From Verrucomicrobiales bacterium (lineage in GTDB: Bacteria; Verrucomicrobiota; Verrucomicrobiia; Limisphaerales; SXTU01), in assembly GCA_005791875.1 (NCBI GenBank), contig SXTU01000066.1, positions 1-33,432 on the forward strand: 33,432 nucleotides of DNA. Reading direction: 5' to 3'. The notes under the pieces are model-generated. The model ran no database searches, was not told where the DNA came from, and saw only the letters and a program-made list of their open reading frames with translations. Every line of letters begins with the position of its first letter. Within the stretch, counting starts at the first letter, position 1. The translations under genes were made by a program, and so were the position numbers. Shown piece by piece: positions 22,688-30,774 of the stretch.

Positions 22688-24111
22688 CTACGGCAGCGGC
22701 ACGGCGCGATAGAAGCGATTCGTCTTTCCGGGCGAAGCCGGGTCAATCACTAGAAAAGGCGAGTAGGGCAGTGTGACGTTGGGGAGCGTGAGCCAGTTGG
22801 TGACGCTGCCCAAAACATCTGCGTAGTCCACGCGGAACTGCTGGCCGACCGGCCCGGCAAGTATGGTCGAGGCGATAAACTTCAAGTCGCCGAAGAACAG
22901 GAGGTTCGCGTTCTGGCTGGTGACTGAGCCGCCTGCTGAACTGCTCACCACGACCCGGTATGCGCCGGCATTCGTCGCAGTGAGGTTTGCGAGGTTCAGC
23001 GTAGAACTTGTCGCGCCGGGGATGTTTGTGCCGTTAAATTGCCACTGGTAAGTCAGGCCTGTGCCAGTCGCGCTGACACTCAAAGTGGCTCCACCCCCCC
23101 CCCGAAGTGAAGCTTTGTCCTTGTGGCTGGCTGGTAATGGTGGCGTCCACAATTACAAGTGTCTGGCTCACGCTGACTGCAGGGAGATACGTCGCATTCC
23201 CCGCCTGAATAGCTGTGATGGTTGTGCTGCCGACGCCAGTGATACTCACTGTGTCCCCGCTTACGGCAGCCACGCCCGGATTGGAACTGCTGTAGCTCAC
23301 CAGCAGACCACTGCTCGCCATCGCGTTCAGCGTGAACGGCGCATTCCCAAGCAGCTTCGGGGATAACGCACCAAAGGTGATTGTCTGCACGAGTCGGTTC
23401 ACCGTCAGCGTCTGGCTGACACTGGCCGCTGGCAGATACGTCGCATCGCCGGGCTGGCTGGCTGTGATACTCGTGCTGCCACTGCCCATGACCGTTACGG
23501 TGTTTCCGATCACCCAAAGTAGAACTACTGTAGCTCACCGGTAATCCGCTGCTGGTTGTGGCATTCAGGTTGAATGGCGCGTCATCCACTCGCTTGGCTG
23601 GCAGGGAACCAAAACTGACCGTCTGCACCAGGCGATTCACCGTCAACACCACTACGCTGCTGGTCACGCTGCCAAAGGCATTCGTGATGACGACGGCGTA
23701 ATTACCCGCCTGGTTCGTTTGCACGTTGCTCAACGTCAAAGTGGCGCTGGAAGCCCCAATGACGTCCCCGCCATTCTTGCGCCATTGGTAGCTCATTGGT
23801 GCCGTGCCGGTGTTCGCCACGCTGAAGCTCGCGCCCTGCACCACATTCACCGTCGCGCCCACCGGCTGTGTGGTGATGATTGGCGATAACCCACCTACCG
23901 CCACGGTGTGGAAGGCACCCGCCGAAATGGCCGTCACCCCGGTTAAGCCAGCAGGAACGGCCGTTTCGCGGTAGCCGCTGCCTCCCCACACCACCACCGT
24001 GCCATCGCTCTTCAAAGCCACGGTGTGATGAGAACCAGCCGTAATGCCCATCACCCCGCTCAAGCCGGCAGGAACAGCCTGACCAGAGCCGCCCCACGCC
24101 ATCCGGGTCAC
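22688..24111 (-). pseudogene. RCC1-repeat / Ig-like surface protein gene broken by two frameshifts and a missing 5' end
   Basis: Three reading frames together encode one protein. The first (24111 to about 23515) has RCC1-type repeats (VPAGLSGVMGITAGSHHTVA, LKSDGTVVVWGG) and an Ig-like domain (PMSYQWRKNGGDVIGASSAT). The second (about 23515 to 23095) carries two MBG-like repeats (VSQTLTVNRLVQTITFG). The third (about 23095 to 22688) has another Ig-like domain (LTYQWQFNGTNIPGATSST) and a C-terminus ending NRFYRAVPLP. The first break matches an 11-base deletion relative to the sister repeat. The second lies on a run of ten C (23094-23103; G on the coding strand), where nine would restore the frame. 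A stop lies just upstream of the GTG at 24111 and no signal peptide is present, so the 5' part is lost. Such proteins are usually exported adhesin-like factors. Confidence 0.8.
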
Positions 24112-24130
24112 GGGCTATTACATCTCCACG

Positions 24131-24322
24131 GTGCAGCCCCAGGGAGTGTTCCTGATCACAGTAGTCCCCGCTGGCACGGTCACGAGAGGGCGCGCTGAAC
24201 TTCAGTTGGCGCTCATCGAGTTCGATGAGCAGGACCGCGTGAAGCGTTCCACCATTGTGACCACCACGAAACACCCACGCGAAGCGGCAGTCAACTGGCT
24301 CGCCGGAAAAGCACCGTGACGG
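24131..24322 (+). pseudogene. Possible 3' remnant of a plus-strand gene
   Basis: The frame is open from about 24083 and encodes VQPQGVFLITVVPAGTV, ELQLALIEFDEQDRVKRSTI and HPREAAVNWLAGKAP up to a TGA. The composition looks like real protein, and no ATG start or ribosome site precedes it. It directly abuts the broken 5' end of the minus-strand RCC1 pseudogene, so both may be truncated at one recombination point near 24111. I do not recognise the family. An intact small gene starting at GTG 24131 is possible. Confidence 0.35.
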
Positions 24323-24363
24323 CCCGGGGCGCCCCGCCCGGTCGCACAGGAGGTATTGCAGTT

Positions 24364-24392
24364 TTGACGCGGGCTTGAATTCGCTTCGTAAA
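24364..24392 (+). promoter_or_regulatory. Weak sigma70-like promoter candidate for the methyltransferase gene
   Basis: TTGACG (24364-24369) is followed after 17 bases by CGTAAA (24387-24392), a poor -10 match, and the ATG follows at 24409. The -35 is good and the -10 weak; the leader would be very short. Confidence 0.25.
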
Positions 24393-24408
24393 CCCGAATC
24401 ATCCGCTC

Positions 24409-25086
24409 ATGGCGAACTCGCAGAAGGAACAGGTGGCCGCGTTTTACGAGGCGCACCACAGCCGGGGCAAATACGATTACCTCTACGGTGGCGAGGATCG
24501 GAAGGAGCTGTTCGTGAAGCTCGTCGGCACGGGAAAAAACATCCTGGAGGTCGGCTGCCGCGCGGGAAATCTCACGCAGCACTTCGCGCAGGGGAACAAG
24601 GTGGTGGGCGTGGACATTGACCGCGCGGCGCTGAAGCTCTTCGAGGAACGGCTCGGCTGCAAAGGCCACTGGCTCGATGTGGATGACGAACCCCTGCCCT
24701 TCCCTGACAAGTCCTTCGACGTCGTGGTCTTTTCCGAGGTGATGGAGCACGTGCGTTTTCCGCAGAAGGCGCTCGGGGAAATCCGTCGCGTGCTCAAGCT
24801 CGACGGCCGGCTCATCGGCTCGGTGCCCAACGCCTTCCGCTTCCGCAACCGCCTGCGCTTCCTCGTGGGCAACCAATACGAAAGCGACCCGTCGCACTTC
24901 CGACAGTATTCCTTCTCGATCCTGCGCCGCGAGCTGGAGCCGCACTTCCGCGAGGTGGAGATTCATCCCGTGTCCGGCCACGTGCTCGGCGGCGGCAGCA
25001 CGGGGATTCCGGTCTTCGCGTGGCTGCCGTTCCGTGTGCGGGCGTTGTTCGCCTTGGACTTGGTGTTTGTGGGGACGCCGAAATGA
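24409..25086 (+). CDS. Class I SAM-dependent methyltransferase
   Basis: This 225-aa protein has a Rossmann-type methyltransferase core: motif I ILEVGCRAGNLTQHFA (about residues 45-60), an acidic ribose-binding end VVGVDIDRAA, WLDVDDEPLPFPDKSFDVVVFSEVMEHV (in part) with the UbiE/Methyltransf_11 signature, and EIRRVLKLDGRLIGSVPN. The C-terminal part PSHFRQYSF and GGGSTGIPVFAW resembles methyltransferases found in polysaccharide gene sets. The substrate is unknown. The stop overlaps the next glycosyltransferase start as ATGA, so the two are translationally coupled. It is the first gene of the plus-strand envelope operon. Confidence 0.9.
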   Translation: MANSQKEQVAAFYEAHHSRGKYDYLYGGEDRKELFVKLVGTGKNILEVGCRAGNLTQHFAQGNKVVGVDIDRAALKLFEERLGCKGHWLDVDDEPLPFPDKSFDVVVFSEVMEHVRFPQKALGEIRRVLKLDGRLIGSVPNAFRFRNRLRFLVGNQYESDPSHFRQYSFSILRRELEPHFREVEIHPVSGHVLGGGSTGIPVFAWLPFRVRALFALDLVFVGTPK

Positions 25087-26168
25087 AACTCGCGCTCATC
25101 CGACGCCAGTTCTCCGCCACGGGTGGCGCGGAGCTGTATTTGCAACGGCTGCTGCAAGCGCTCGTGAAGGGCGGGCATGAGCCGCATCTCTTCGCCGAAT
25201 CGTGGGACGGGCAGCTCGATGGTGTCCATCTCCACGCCGTCCCCGTCGGCGGCGACCGCACGGTGCGTGCGACACGTTTCGCCGACGCCGTAGCCGCCGA
25301 GCTGACGAAGCATTCCTTCGACGTGGTCTTCAGCCTGGAGCGCACGCATCACCAGGACGTGTATCGCGCGGGCGATGGCGTGCATCGCGTCTGGCTGCAG
25401 CGGCGGCAGCAGTTCGCGCAATGGTGGCGGCGGCCCTTCGTCTGCTCCGGCGGCTTCCATCGCAACATGATGAAGCTGGAGGCGCGCACCTTCGATCCCG
25501 CCAACACGCGGCACATCATCGTCAACTCCGACATGGTGCGGCGCGAGATCGTCGAGAACTTCCACTTCCCCGCGAGCCAGATTCATCTCGTCCGCAACGG
25601 CATTGACCTCGACCGCTACCGTCGCGGCCAGCGCAACGCGACGCGCGAGCGCTTCGGCATCAAGCCCGACGACACGCTGCTGCTCTTCGTCGGCTCCGGC
25701 TGGGAACGCAAGGGACTGCGCTTCGTGCTGCGCGCCTTCCACCGGCTCAAGGCCCCGCCCGTGAAGCTGCTCGTCGTGGGCAAGGGCAAGCCGCCATTGG
25801 CCTTGCCGGACGGCGTGATCTTCGCCGGGCCGATGGCTGACGTGGAAAACGCCTATGCCGCCGCTGACCTGCTCGTCTTCCTGCCCATCTACGAGCCGTC
25901 CTCCAACGTCGTCGCGGAAGCACTTGTCTCCGACCTGCCCGTCATCACCAGCTCGCTCAACGGCGCCAGCGAGATCGTCACGCCTCGCAAGAACGGCACC
26001 GTCATCGCCGACCCACGCGACACCGACGCCGTTGTCGAGGCGATCCGCCATTGGATACTCCAGCGCGGCCTGGCCGAGATGCCGCCCAAGCACGAGCTGA
26101 GTCTGGAGCGCAACGTCGAGGAGACGCTCGCCGTGCTGGAGATGGCGGCGCGGGAGAAGCGCCGCTGA
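25083..26168 (+). CDS. GT4-family glycosyltransferase (WaaG-like)
   Basis: This 361-aa GT-B enzyme starts with MKLALIRRQFSATGGAELYL, the WaaG-type N-terminus with the GGAE donor/acceptor loop. The C-terminal half has LLLFVGSGWERKGLRFVLRA, LLVVGKGKP, FAGPMADVENAYAAADLLVF and the E-x7-E nucleotide-sugar motif in YEPSSNVVAEALVSDLPVI. Close relatives are LPS core glucosyltransferases (WaaG/RfaG), acting at the cytoplasmic face of the inner membrane. Start: the ATG of the ATGA overlap with the methyltransferase gene. The GT2 gene follows after 9 bases. Together they suggest LPS core or another lipid-linked glycan; glycosylated hopanoid is a less likely alternative. Confidence 0.92.
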   Translation: MKLALIRRQFSATGGAELYLQRLLQALVKGGHEPHLFAESWDGQLDGVHLHAVPVGGDRTVRATRFADAVAAELTKHSFDVVFSLERTHHQDVYRAGDGVHRVWLQRRQQFAQWWRRPFVCSGGFHRNMMKLEARTFDPANTRHIIVNSDMVRREIVENFHFPASQIHLVRNGIDLDRYRRGQRNATRERFGIKPDDTLLLFVGSGWERKGLRFVLRAFHRLKAPPVKLLVVGKGKPPLALPDGVIFAGPMADVENAYAAADLLVFLPIYEPSSNVVAEALVSDLPVITSSLNGASEIVTPRKNGTVIADPRDTDAVVEAIRHWILQRGLAEMPPKHELSLERNVEETLAVLEMAAREKRR

Positions 26169-26177
26169 CTTCGCGCG

Positions 26178-26942
26178 ATGAAGATTTCCTTCTGCCTCAT
26201 CACGCTCAACGAGGAGAGCAACCTCCCGCGCTGCCTGCGCAGTTGCAAGGACCTCGCGGACGAGATCGTCATCCTCGACTCCGGCAGCACAGACGTCACC
26301 GAGCGCATCGCGAAGGAGTTTGGCGCACGCTTCGAGCGGCAGTCGTGGCTCGGTTACGTCGGGCAGAAGAACAAGGTGCTTTCGCTCGCCACGCACGAGT
26401 GGGTCTTCAGCCTTGATGCGGACGAGGAGCTTTCCCCGGAGCTGCGGGAGGACATCCGCCGGCTTAAGGCAACCGAGCCCCCCGCGGAAATCAGCGGCTG
26501 GTCGGTCCCACGCTGCGTGCTCTACGAAGGCCGCTGGATCCGGCACGGCGACTGGTATCCCGACCGGCTCGTGCGGCTCTTCCGGCGCGACCGCGCGCGC
26601 TTCGCGGGCGGCAAGGTCCACGAGCGCCTCGAACTCACCGGCCCCATCGCGCGCCTGGGGAGCGATCTCTACCATCACTCGTTCAAGGACGCCGCCGACC
26701 ACTGGGCGCGCTGCGAGAAATACGCCCGCCTCTGGGCCGAGACGCAGTTCGAGCTGGGCCGCAGCGCCGGTCCGCTCGCGCCCATCACGCGCTCCGCGTT
26801 CCGCTGGTTTCGTGGCTACGTGCTCAAGCGCGGCTTCCTCGACGGCCCGCAAGGCTGGCGCATCGCTGGCTACTGCGCGCGGGAAGTCGCCTTGAAATAT
26901 CGGCTGCTGCGCGGGATGAACGCGGGCCGGGGCAAGGGCTGA
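26178..26942 (+). CDS. GT2-family glycosyltransferase (WaaE/KdtX-like)
   Basis: This 254-aa GT-A enzyme has MKISFCLITLNEESNLPRCL, ADEIVILDSGSTDVTERIAK, QKNKVLSLATHEWVFSLDAD (with the DAD metal motif in LDADEEL) and the WaaE-like block DWYPDRLVRLFRRDRARFAG with KVHERLEL. The C-terminal helices (FRWFRGYVLKRGFLDGPQGW) match lipopolysaccharide core glycosyltransferases that add glucose or heptose near the inner core. It sits directly between the WaaG-like gene and squalene-hopene cyclase. Donor and acceptor cannot be read from the sequence. Confidence 0.92.
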   Translation: MKISFCLITLNEESNLPRCLRSCKDLADEIVILDSGSTDVTERIAKEFGARFERQSWLGYVGQKNKVLSLATHEWVFSLDADEELSPELREDIRRLKATEPPAEISGWSVPRCVLYEGRWIRHGDWYPDRLVRLFRRDRARFAGGKVHERLELTGPIARLGSDLYHHSFKDAADHWARCEKYARLWAETQFELGRSAGPLAPITRSAFRWFRGYVLKRGFLDGPQGWRIAGYCAREVALKYRLLRGMNAGRGKG

Positions 26943-27035
26943 ACGCGCTTATTTGGCAACGCGCTGTTCCCGGCGTGACCGCCGCCACAGGATAATCCTT
27001 TACACCCTCCCACGCGCTTTTCAGATTCGTGACGC

Positions 27036-29024
27036 ATGTCTGTTGCAACCCATAAGCCCCGGCCCACGACGCCCGACGCCCCGCCGAGTTTCACCCTCGG
27101 CCAGTTCTCCGAGGCCGCACTCGCTGCTGCCACGAAGCAGTCGCAGGACTATCTCTTCAGCGTCCAGCACCCCGAGGGCTATTGGGTCGGCGAGCTGATC
27201 GTGGATGTGACGCTCGTGGCCGACATGGTGGCGTATCATCATTGGTCGGACACGGTGGACCCCGAGTGGCAGCGGCGCGCGGTGAACCACATCTTCGAGC
27301 GCCAGCTTGACGACGGCGGCTGGAACATTTATCCGCACGGCCCCTCCGAGGTGAACGCCACGATCAAGGCTTACCTCGCGCTCAAGCTCGCCGGCATCTC
27401 CGTCACCGACCCGCGCATGCTCAAGGCCCGCGAGGTCGCCCGCAACCTCGGCGGCGTCCCGAGGATGAACACCTTCTCCAAGCTCTATCTCGCGCTGCAC
27501 GGACTCGTCGGCTGGAACCACGTCCCCTCGATCCCTTGCGAGGTGCTGCTCATCGGCAAATGGTTTCACGTCAACTTCTGGGACATGAGCAACTGGTCGC
27601 GCGCCATGCTCGTGCCGCTGGCCATCATCAACCACTTCCGCCCCACACGCCCGCTCAAGAACGGCGTGAACCTCGACGAGCTTTACCCCAACGGGAAATG
27701 GGAGCTCGATGAGGCGTTGCGCCCGCGCTACTTCGACTTCGGCCTTCGCAACGCCTTCCTCTGGCTGGACCGCCTCCACAAGCTCGCCGAGTGGGTCGCG
27801 CGCAAGAGCGTCCACCCGTTCCGCAAACGCGCGCTCAAGAAGTGCGAGCAGTGGATGCTGGAGCGCTTCGAGGGCAGCGACGGACTTGCCGCGATCTTCC
27901 CTGCGATGCTCAACAGCGTCATCGCGCTCGAAGTGCTCGGCTACCAGCGCGACCACCCGATCTTTGCGCGCGAATACAAGGAGCTGAAGAAACTCGAACA
28001 TCACACCGCCGACTCGATGCGACTGGAGCCGTGCTTCTCGCCGGTCTGGGACTCGGCCATCGTGAGCATCTGCATGCGCGAGTCCGGCGTGCCTGCCGAG
28101 CACCCGCGCATGAAGCAGGCGGCGAGCTGGCTCATTGACCGCGAGATTCGCTTCCGGGGCGACTGGTATCACAAGAACCCGGTGGACGTGGAGCCGAGCG
28201 GCTGGGTCTTCGAGTTCAACAACAAGTGGAACCCCGACGTGGACGACACCGCGATGGTGCTGCTCGCGTTGCGGCAGATACCGACCGACAACCCCAAGCG
28301 CCGCGACGAATGCTTCAAGCGCGGCTGGAACTGGATGCTCGCCTTCCAGTGCCGAGACGGCGGCTGGGCGGCCTTCGACAAGGACTGCACCAAGAGCATT
28401 CTGGAAAAAGTCCCCTTCGCCGACCACAACGCGATGCTCGACCCAGAGTGTTCGGACATCACCGCGCGCATCCTGGAGGTCATGGGACTTGAGGGCGTGC
28501 CAATCACGAACCCGCAGGTCCAGCGCGGCCTCGCCTTCATCAAGAAGTCGCAGGAGGAAGACGGCTCCTTCTTCGGTCGCTGGGGCGTGAACTACATCTA
28601 CGGCACGTGGCAGGTGCTGCGCGGCCTCAAGACTTTCAACTACGACATGAGCGAGCCGTGGCTCCTGCGCGCTCGCGACTGGCTCCTGAGCGTCCAGCAC
28701 GAGGACGGCGGCTGGGGCGAGCGCTGCAACACCTACGATGACCCCGTCCACAAAGGCCGCGGCCCCAGCACCGCCTCGCAGACCGCGTGGGCTGTCATGG
28801 GCCTCTGCACCTTCGGCGACCCGCACATGCCAGCGCTCAAGCACGGCATCGAGTTCCTCTGCGGCTCGCAGAACCGCGACGGCTCGTGGTCCGAGGACGA
28901 GATCACGGGCACCGGCTTCCCCTGCGTCTTCTACCTGAAATACGACATGTATCGGAACGCCTGGCCGCTGCTCGCGCTGGCGACCTACCGGCAACTGCTG
29001 GACGCGAAGCCCACCGGACGCTGA
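27036..29024 (+). CDS. shc: Squalene-hopene cyclase
   Basis: This 662-aa class II triterpene cyclase matches the family length. The protonating motif DVDD lies at residues 401-404 (NPDVDDTAMVLLAL). Several QW repeats are visible: QDYLFSVQHPEGYWVGEL, RQLDDGGWNIYP, LAFQCRDGGWAAFDKD, QEEDGSFFGRWGVNYIYGT, LLSVQHEDGGWGERCNTY and CGSQNRDGSWSEDEITGTGF. The enzyme is a monotopic inner-membrane protein that cyclises squalene to hopene and diplopterol, the base of all hopanoids. The start ATG 27036 gives MSVATHKPRP. Gene order with an HpnG-like phosphorylase downstream and convergent HpnD/HpnK genes supports a dedicated hopanoid region. The 93-base gap before the start could contain a promoter. Confidence 0.96.
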   Translation: MSVATHKPRPTTPDAPPSFTLGQFSEAALAAATKQSQDYLFSVQHPEGYWVGELIVDVTLVADMVAYHHWSDTVDPEWQRRAVNHIFERQLDDGGWNIYPHGPSEVNATIKAYLALKLAGISVTDPRMLKAREVARNLGGVPRMNTFSKLYLALHGLVGWNHVPSIPCEVLLIGKWFHVNFWDMSNWSRAMLVPLAIINHFRPTRPLKNGVNLDELYPNGKWELDEALRPRYFDFGLRNAFLWLDRLHKLAEWVARKSVHPFRKRALKKCEQWMLERFEGSDGLAAIFPAMLNSVIALEVLGYQRDHPIFAREYKELKKLEHHTADSMRLEPCFSPVWDSAIVSICMRESGVPAEHPRMKQAASWLIDREIRFRGDWYHKNPVDVEPSGWVFEFNNKWNPDVDDTAMVLLALRQIPTDNPKRRDECFKRGWNWMLAFQCRDGGWAAFDKDCTKSILEKVPFADHNAMLDPECSDITARILEVMGLEGVPITNPQVQRGLAFIKKSQEEDGSFFGRWGVNYIYGTWQVLRGLKTFNYDMSEPWLLRARDWLLSVQHEDGGWGERCNTYDDPVHKGRGPSTASQTAWAVMGLCTFGDPHMPALKHGIEFLCGSQNRDGSWSEDEITGTGFPCVFYLKYDMYRNAWPLLALATYRQLLDAKPTGR

Positions 29025-29060
29025 TTGCCAGCGCACGCCGCGCGTGCAAACCTCCCCGCG

Positions 29061-29630
29061 ATGAAAACCGCCGCAACCCAAAAGATTTGGTCCGACGACG
29101 AGCTGCTTGAGCTGCACAGCCAGGGACGGCGTTGCGAGCTGTGGAGGGGGAAGGTTGTCACTATGAGCCCAGCCGGAGCCAATCACGGGGACATTACCAT
29201 GCGGTTGTCCTCAGCCATCGCCCACCACGTTTACGCGCACAACCTCGGGCTGGTCTATGAGGGCCAGACCGGGTTTCGCATCAACGTGGACTACTGCTAC
29301 TCGCCGGACATCTCCTACGTGAGCCACGAGCGCCGCAAGCTGATCCTTCCCCTCGCGGACAAGCTCTTCCAAGGCGCGCCCGACCTCGCAGTGAAAGTGC
29401 TTTCGCCCTCCGACTCCATCACCAAGACCGAGGAGAAGCTCGCCCGCCTCCTCACCCACGGCACCCGCCTCGCGTGGATGGTGGACCATCGCCACTTCTC
29501 CGTCCGAGTCTATCGCCAGCCTGACGAGTTTGAATTGCTCCGTCCGGGCCGCTACCTCACCGGCAACTCTGTCCTCCCCGGCTTTCGCTTCCCGGTGGCA
29601 CGTCTCTTTCAAGACCCGAACTTCGCGTGA
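29061..29630 (+). CDS. Uma2-family (PD-(D/E)XK-type) protein with substituted catalytic Glu
   Basis: This 189-aa protein belongs to the Uma2/DUF820 restriction-endonuclease-fold family, abundant in bacteria and of mostly unknown function. Seen: LWRGKVVTMSPAGANHGDI, GQTGFRINVDYCYSPDISYV with the catalytic-type Asp83, and GAPDLAVKVLSPSDSITKTE followed by LARLLTHGTRLAWMVD. The family consensus has a glutamate in APDLAVEVLSPSD; here it is Lys112 (codon AAA), a one-base change from GAA. The protein is otherwise full length with no stops, so it is not a simple pseudogene but is probably catalytically inactive. It starts 36 bases after shc, and its stop overlaps the next start as GTGA, so it is embedded in the hopanoid operon. 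Confidence 0.88.
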   Translation: MKTAATQKIWSDDELLELHSQGRRCELWRGKVVTMSPAGANHGDITMRLSSAIAHHVYAHNLGLVYEGQTGFRINVDYCYSPDISYVSHERRKLILPLADKLFQGAPDLAVKVLSPSDSITKTEEKLARLLTHGTRLAWMVDHRHFSVRVYRQPDEFELLRPGRYLTGNSVLPGFRFPVARLFQDPNFA

Positions 29631-30268
29631 ACCCTGCTGGTGGTCCCGTCCTCGTCTGTTTCGCGGTGAAGGAAGAAGCCGCGCCGTTCCTCCGTGCGCT
29701 GCCGACCGGCGTTGAGACTCTCATCACCGGCATGGGCGCGGCGGCTGCCGAGCGTGCGTTCACCGCGCGACTCGACGAGCGACCGTGGCGCTGCGTGTTC
29801 ACGTGTGGCTTCGCCGGCGGGCTGAACCCGGCGCTCCGCCCGGAGATCGTCCTCTGCGAAACCGACGGCAATTTTCCTTTGCGACAAGCCCTGCTCGACG
29901 CCGGAGCCGCTCCGGGAATTTTCTGCCACCACACACGCGTCCTCACAACGGTGGCCGAGAAGCGTCAGGCGCGTGGAGCGTCCCGTGCTGACGCGGTGGA
30001 GATGGAGTCCGAAGTCATCCGTCGGTTGTGCCACGAGCGCGGAATCCCCGGAGCCACGGTGCGCGTCATCTCCGACGCGGCGGACGAGGAACTGCCCCTG
30101 GACTTTAACGCGTTGATCGCCGACGACGGGAAACTGAACCTCGGCAAGCTGGCGCTCGCCATCCTCCGTCGTCCGCAGAACATCCCCGCGCTCATGGCAC
30201 TGGGCAAACGCTCCAAGTCCTCCGCCGCCCGCCTCGCCGCCGTGTTGCGCGCGACGCTAGCGGGCTGA
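29627..30268 (+). CDS. hpnG: Hopanoid-associated nucleoside phosphorylase (HpnG-like)
   Basis: This 213-aa member of the nucleoside phosphorylase superfamily has LVCFAVKEEAAPF at the start, LITGMGAAAAERAF, FTCGFAGGLNPALRP, AVEMESEVIRRLCHERGIP (the E-M-E-S motif contacts the nucleoside ribose) and VRVISDAADEELPLDFN. HpnG cleaves adenine from adenosylhopane to give ribosylhopane in extended hopanoid synthesis. The assignment rests on similarity to that family and on adjacency to shc. The GTG start overlaps the Uma2 stop by four bases. The 3' end overlaps the convergent membrane protein gene by 12 bases. A 5'-methylthioadenosine/S-adenosylhomocysteine nucleosidase-like role is the alternative. 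Confidence 0.8.
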   Translation: MNPAGGPVLVCFAVKEEAAPFLRALPTGVETLITGMGAAAAERAFTARLDERPWRCVFTCGFAGGLNPALRPEIVLCETDGNFPLRQALLDAGAAPGIFCHHTRVLTTVAEKRQARGASRADAVEMESEVIRRLCHERGIPGATVRVISDAADEELPLDFNALIADDGKLNLGKLALAILRRPQNIPALMALGKRSKSSAARLAAVLRATLAG

Positions 30269-30694
30269 GGCACCGGGGACGGGTGAGGCCAATGGCGGGC
30301 TTTCCCGACGCTCCTTCGCCTTCTCGCTGAAGGTGATCAGGCCCGCGCCGAGCATGATGAGCAGCACGCCCATCCAGCGCAGCGGCGGGATTTCCTCCTG
30401 CAGAAAAAACTTGGCGGCGAGCGTCGTGAGCACGAAGCCCATCGCGGTCAGCGGCCAGACGAAACTCACGTCGCTGCGGGAGAGCAGCACGAGCAGGGCG
30501 ACGAAGAACGCGGCTTCCAGTGCGACGCCGAGGAGAATGCTGGAGTTCGTCGCGCCCGCCTTCACCACGCGCCAGATCTCCGCCGCGTTGACCTGCTTCA
30601 CCTCGCCGACCTGCTTCAGGCCCTTGCTGAGGAAGACCACGCCGATGGCCTCGCAGACGAGGCCGGCAATGAGGAGGAGAAGGATTTTGGTCAT
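30257..30694 (-). CDS. Small DMT/EamA-type membrane protein
   Basis: This 145-aa protein has four predicted membrane helices: MTKILLLLIAGLVCEAIGVVF, SILLGVALEAAFFVALLVLL, FVWPLTAMGFVLTTLAAKFFL and WMGVLLIMLGAGLITF (each given in part). Helix-loop features such as LSRSDVSFVWPLTAMGFV and LQEEIPPLRWMGVLLIMLG are typical of half-size EamA/drug-metabolite transporters that work as dimers. Similar small transporters sit next to hpnK-type genes in hopanoid regions, so lipid or lipid-precursor transport is possible. The substrate is unknown. It lies 80 bases downstream of hpnK on the same strand. Confidence 0.85.
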   Translation of the reverse strand: MTKILLLLIAGLVCEAIGVVFLSKGLKQVGEVKQVNAAEIWRVVKAGATNSSILLGVALEAAFFVALLVLLSRSDVSFVWPLTAMGFVLTTLAAKFFLQEEIPPLRWMGVLLIMLGAGLITFSEKAKERRESPPLASPVPGASAR

Positions 30695-30704
30695 GTGTAA
30701 ATGA

Positions 30705-30773
30705 TTCGTGATGCGTCATGCGTGAGCGGAAGCGGCGGTGCTTGTCACGCATCACGCATCACGGGTCACGGCT
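30705..30773. repeat. Inverted repeat of CGTGATGCGT-type units
   Basis: ATTCGTGATGCGTCATGCGTGAG at about 30705-30725 is the approximate inverse of TCACGCATCACGCATCACG at about 30749-30767. It lies in the short gap between hpnK and the DMT gene. An ATTACGCATCACGGATTACG match appears before the permease at 19917-19936. Confidence 0.7.
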
Positions 30774-30774
30774 T

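Noticed and set aside
24963-26852. A long minus-strand frame over the glycosyltransferases
   Set aside because: Antisense to two conserved glycosyltransferase genes, with shadow-like composition.
27021-29186. A 721-codon open frame antisense to squalene-hopene cyclase
   Set aside because: It is a GC-rich shadow: rich in Arg/His/Val/Glu, no domain, and it covers a highly conserved cyclase gene.
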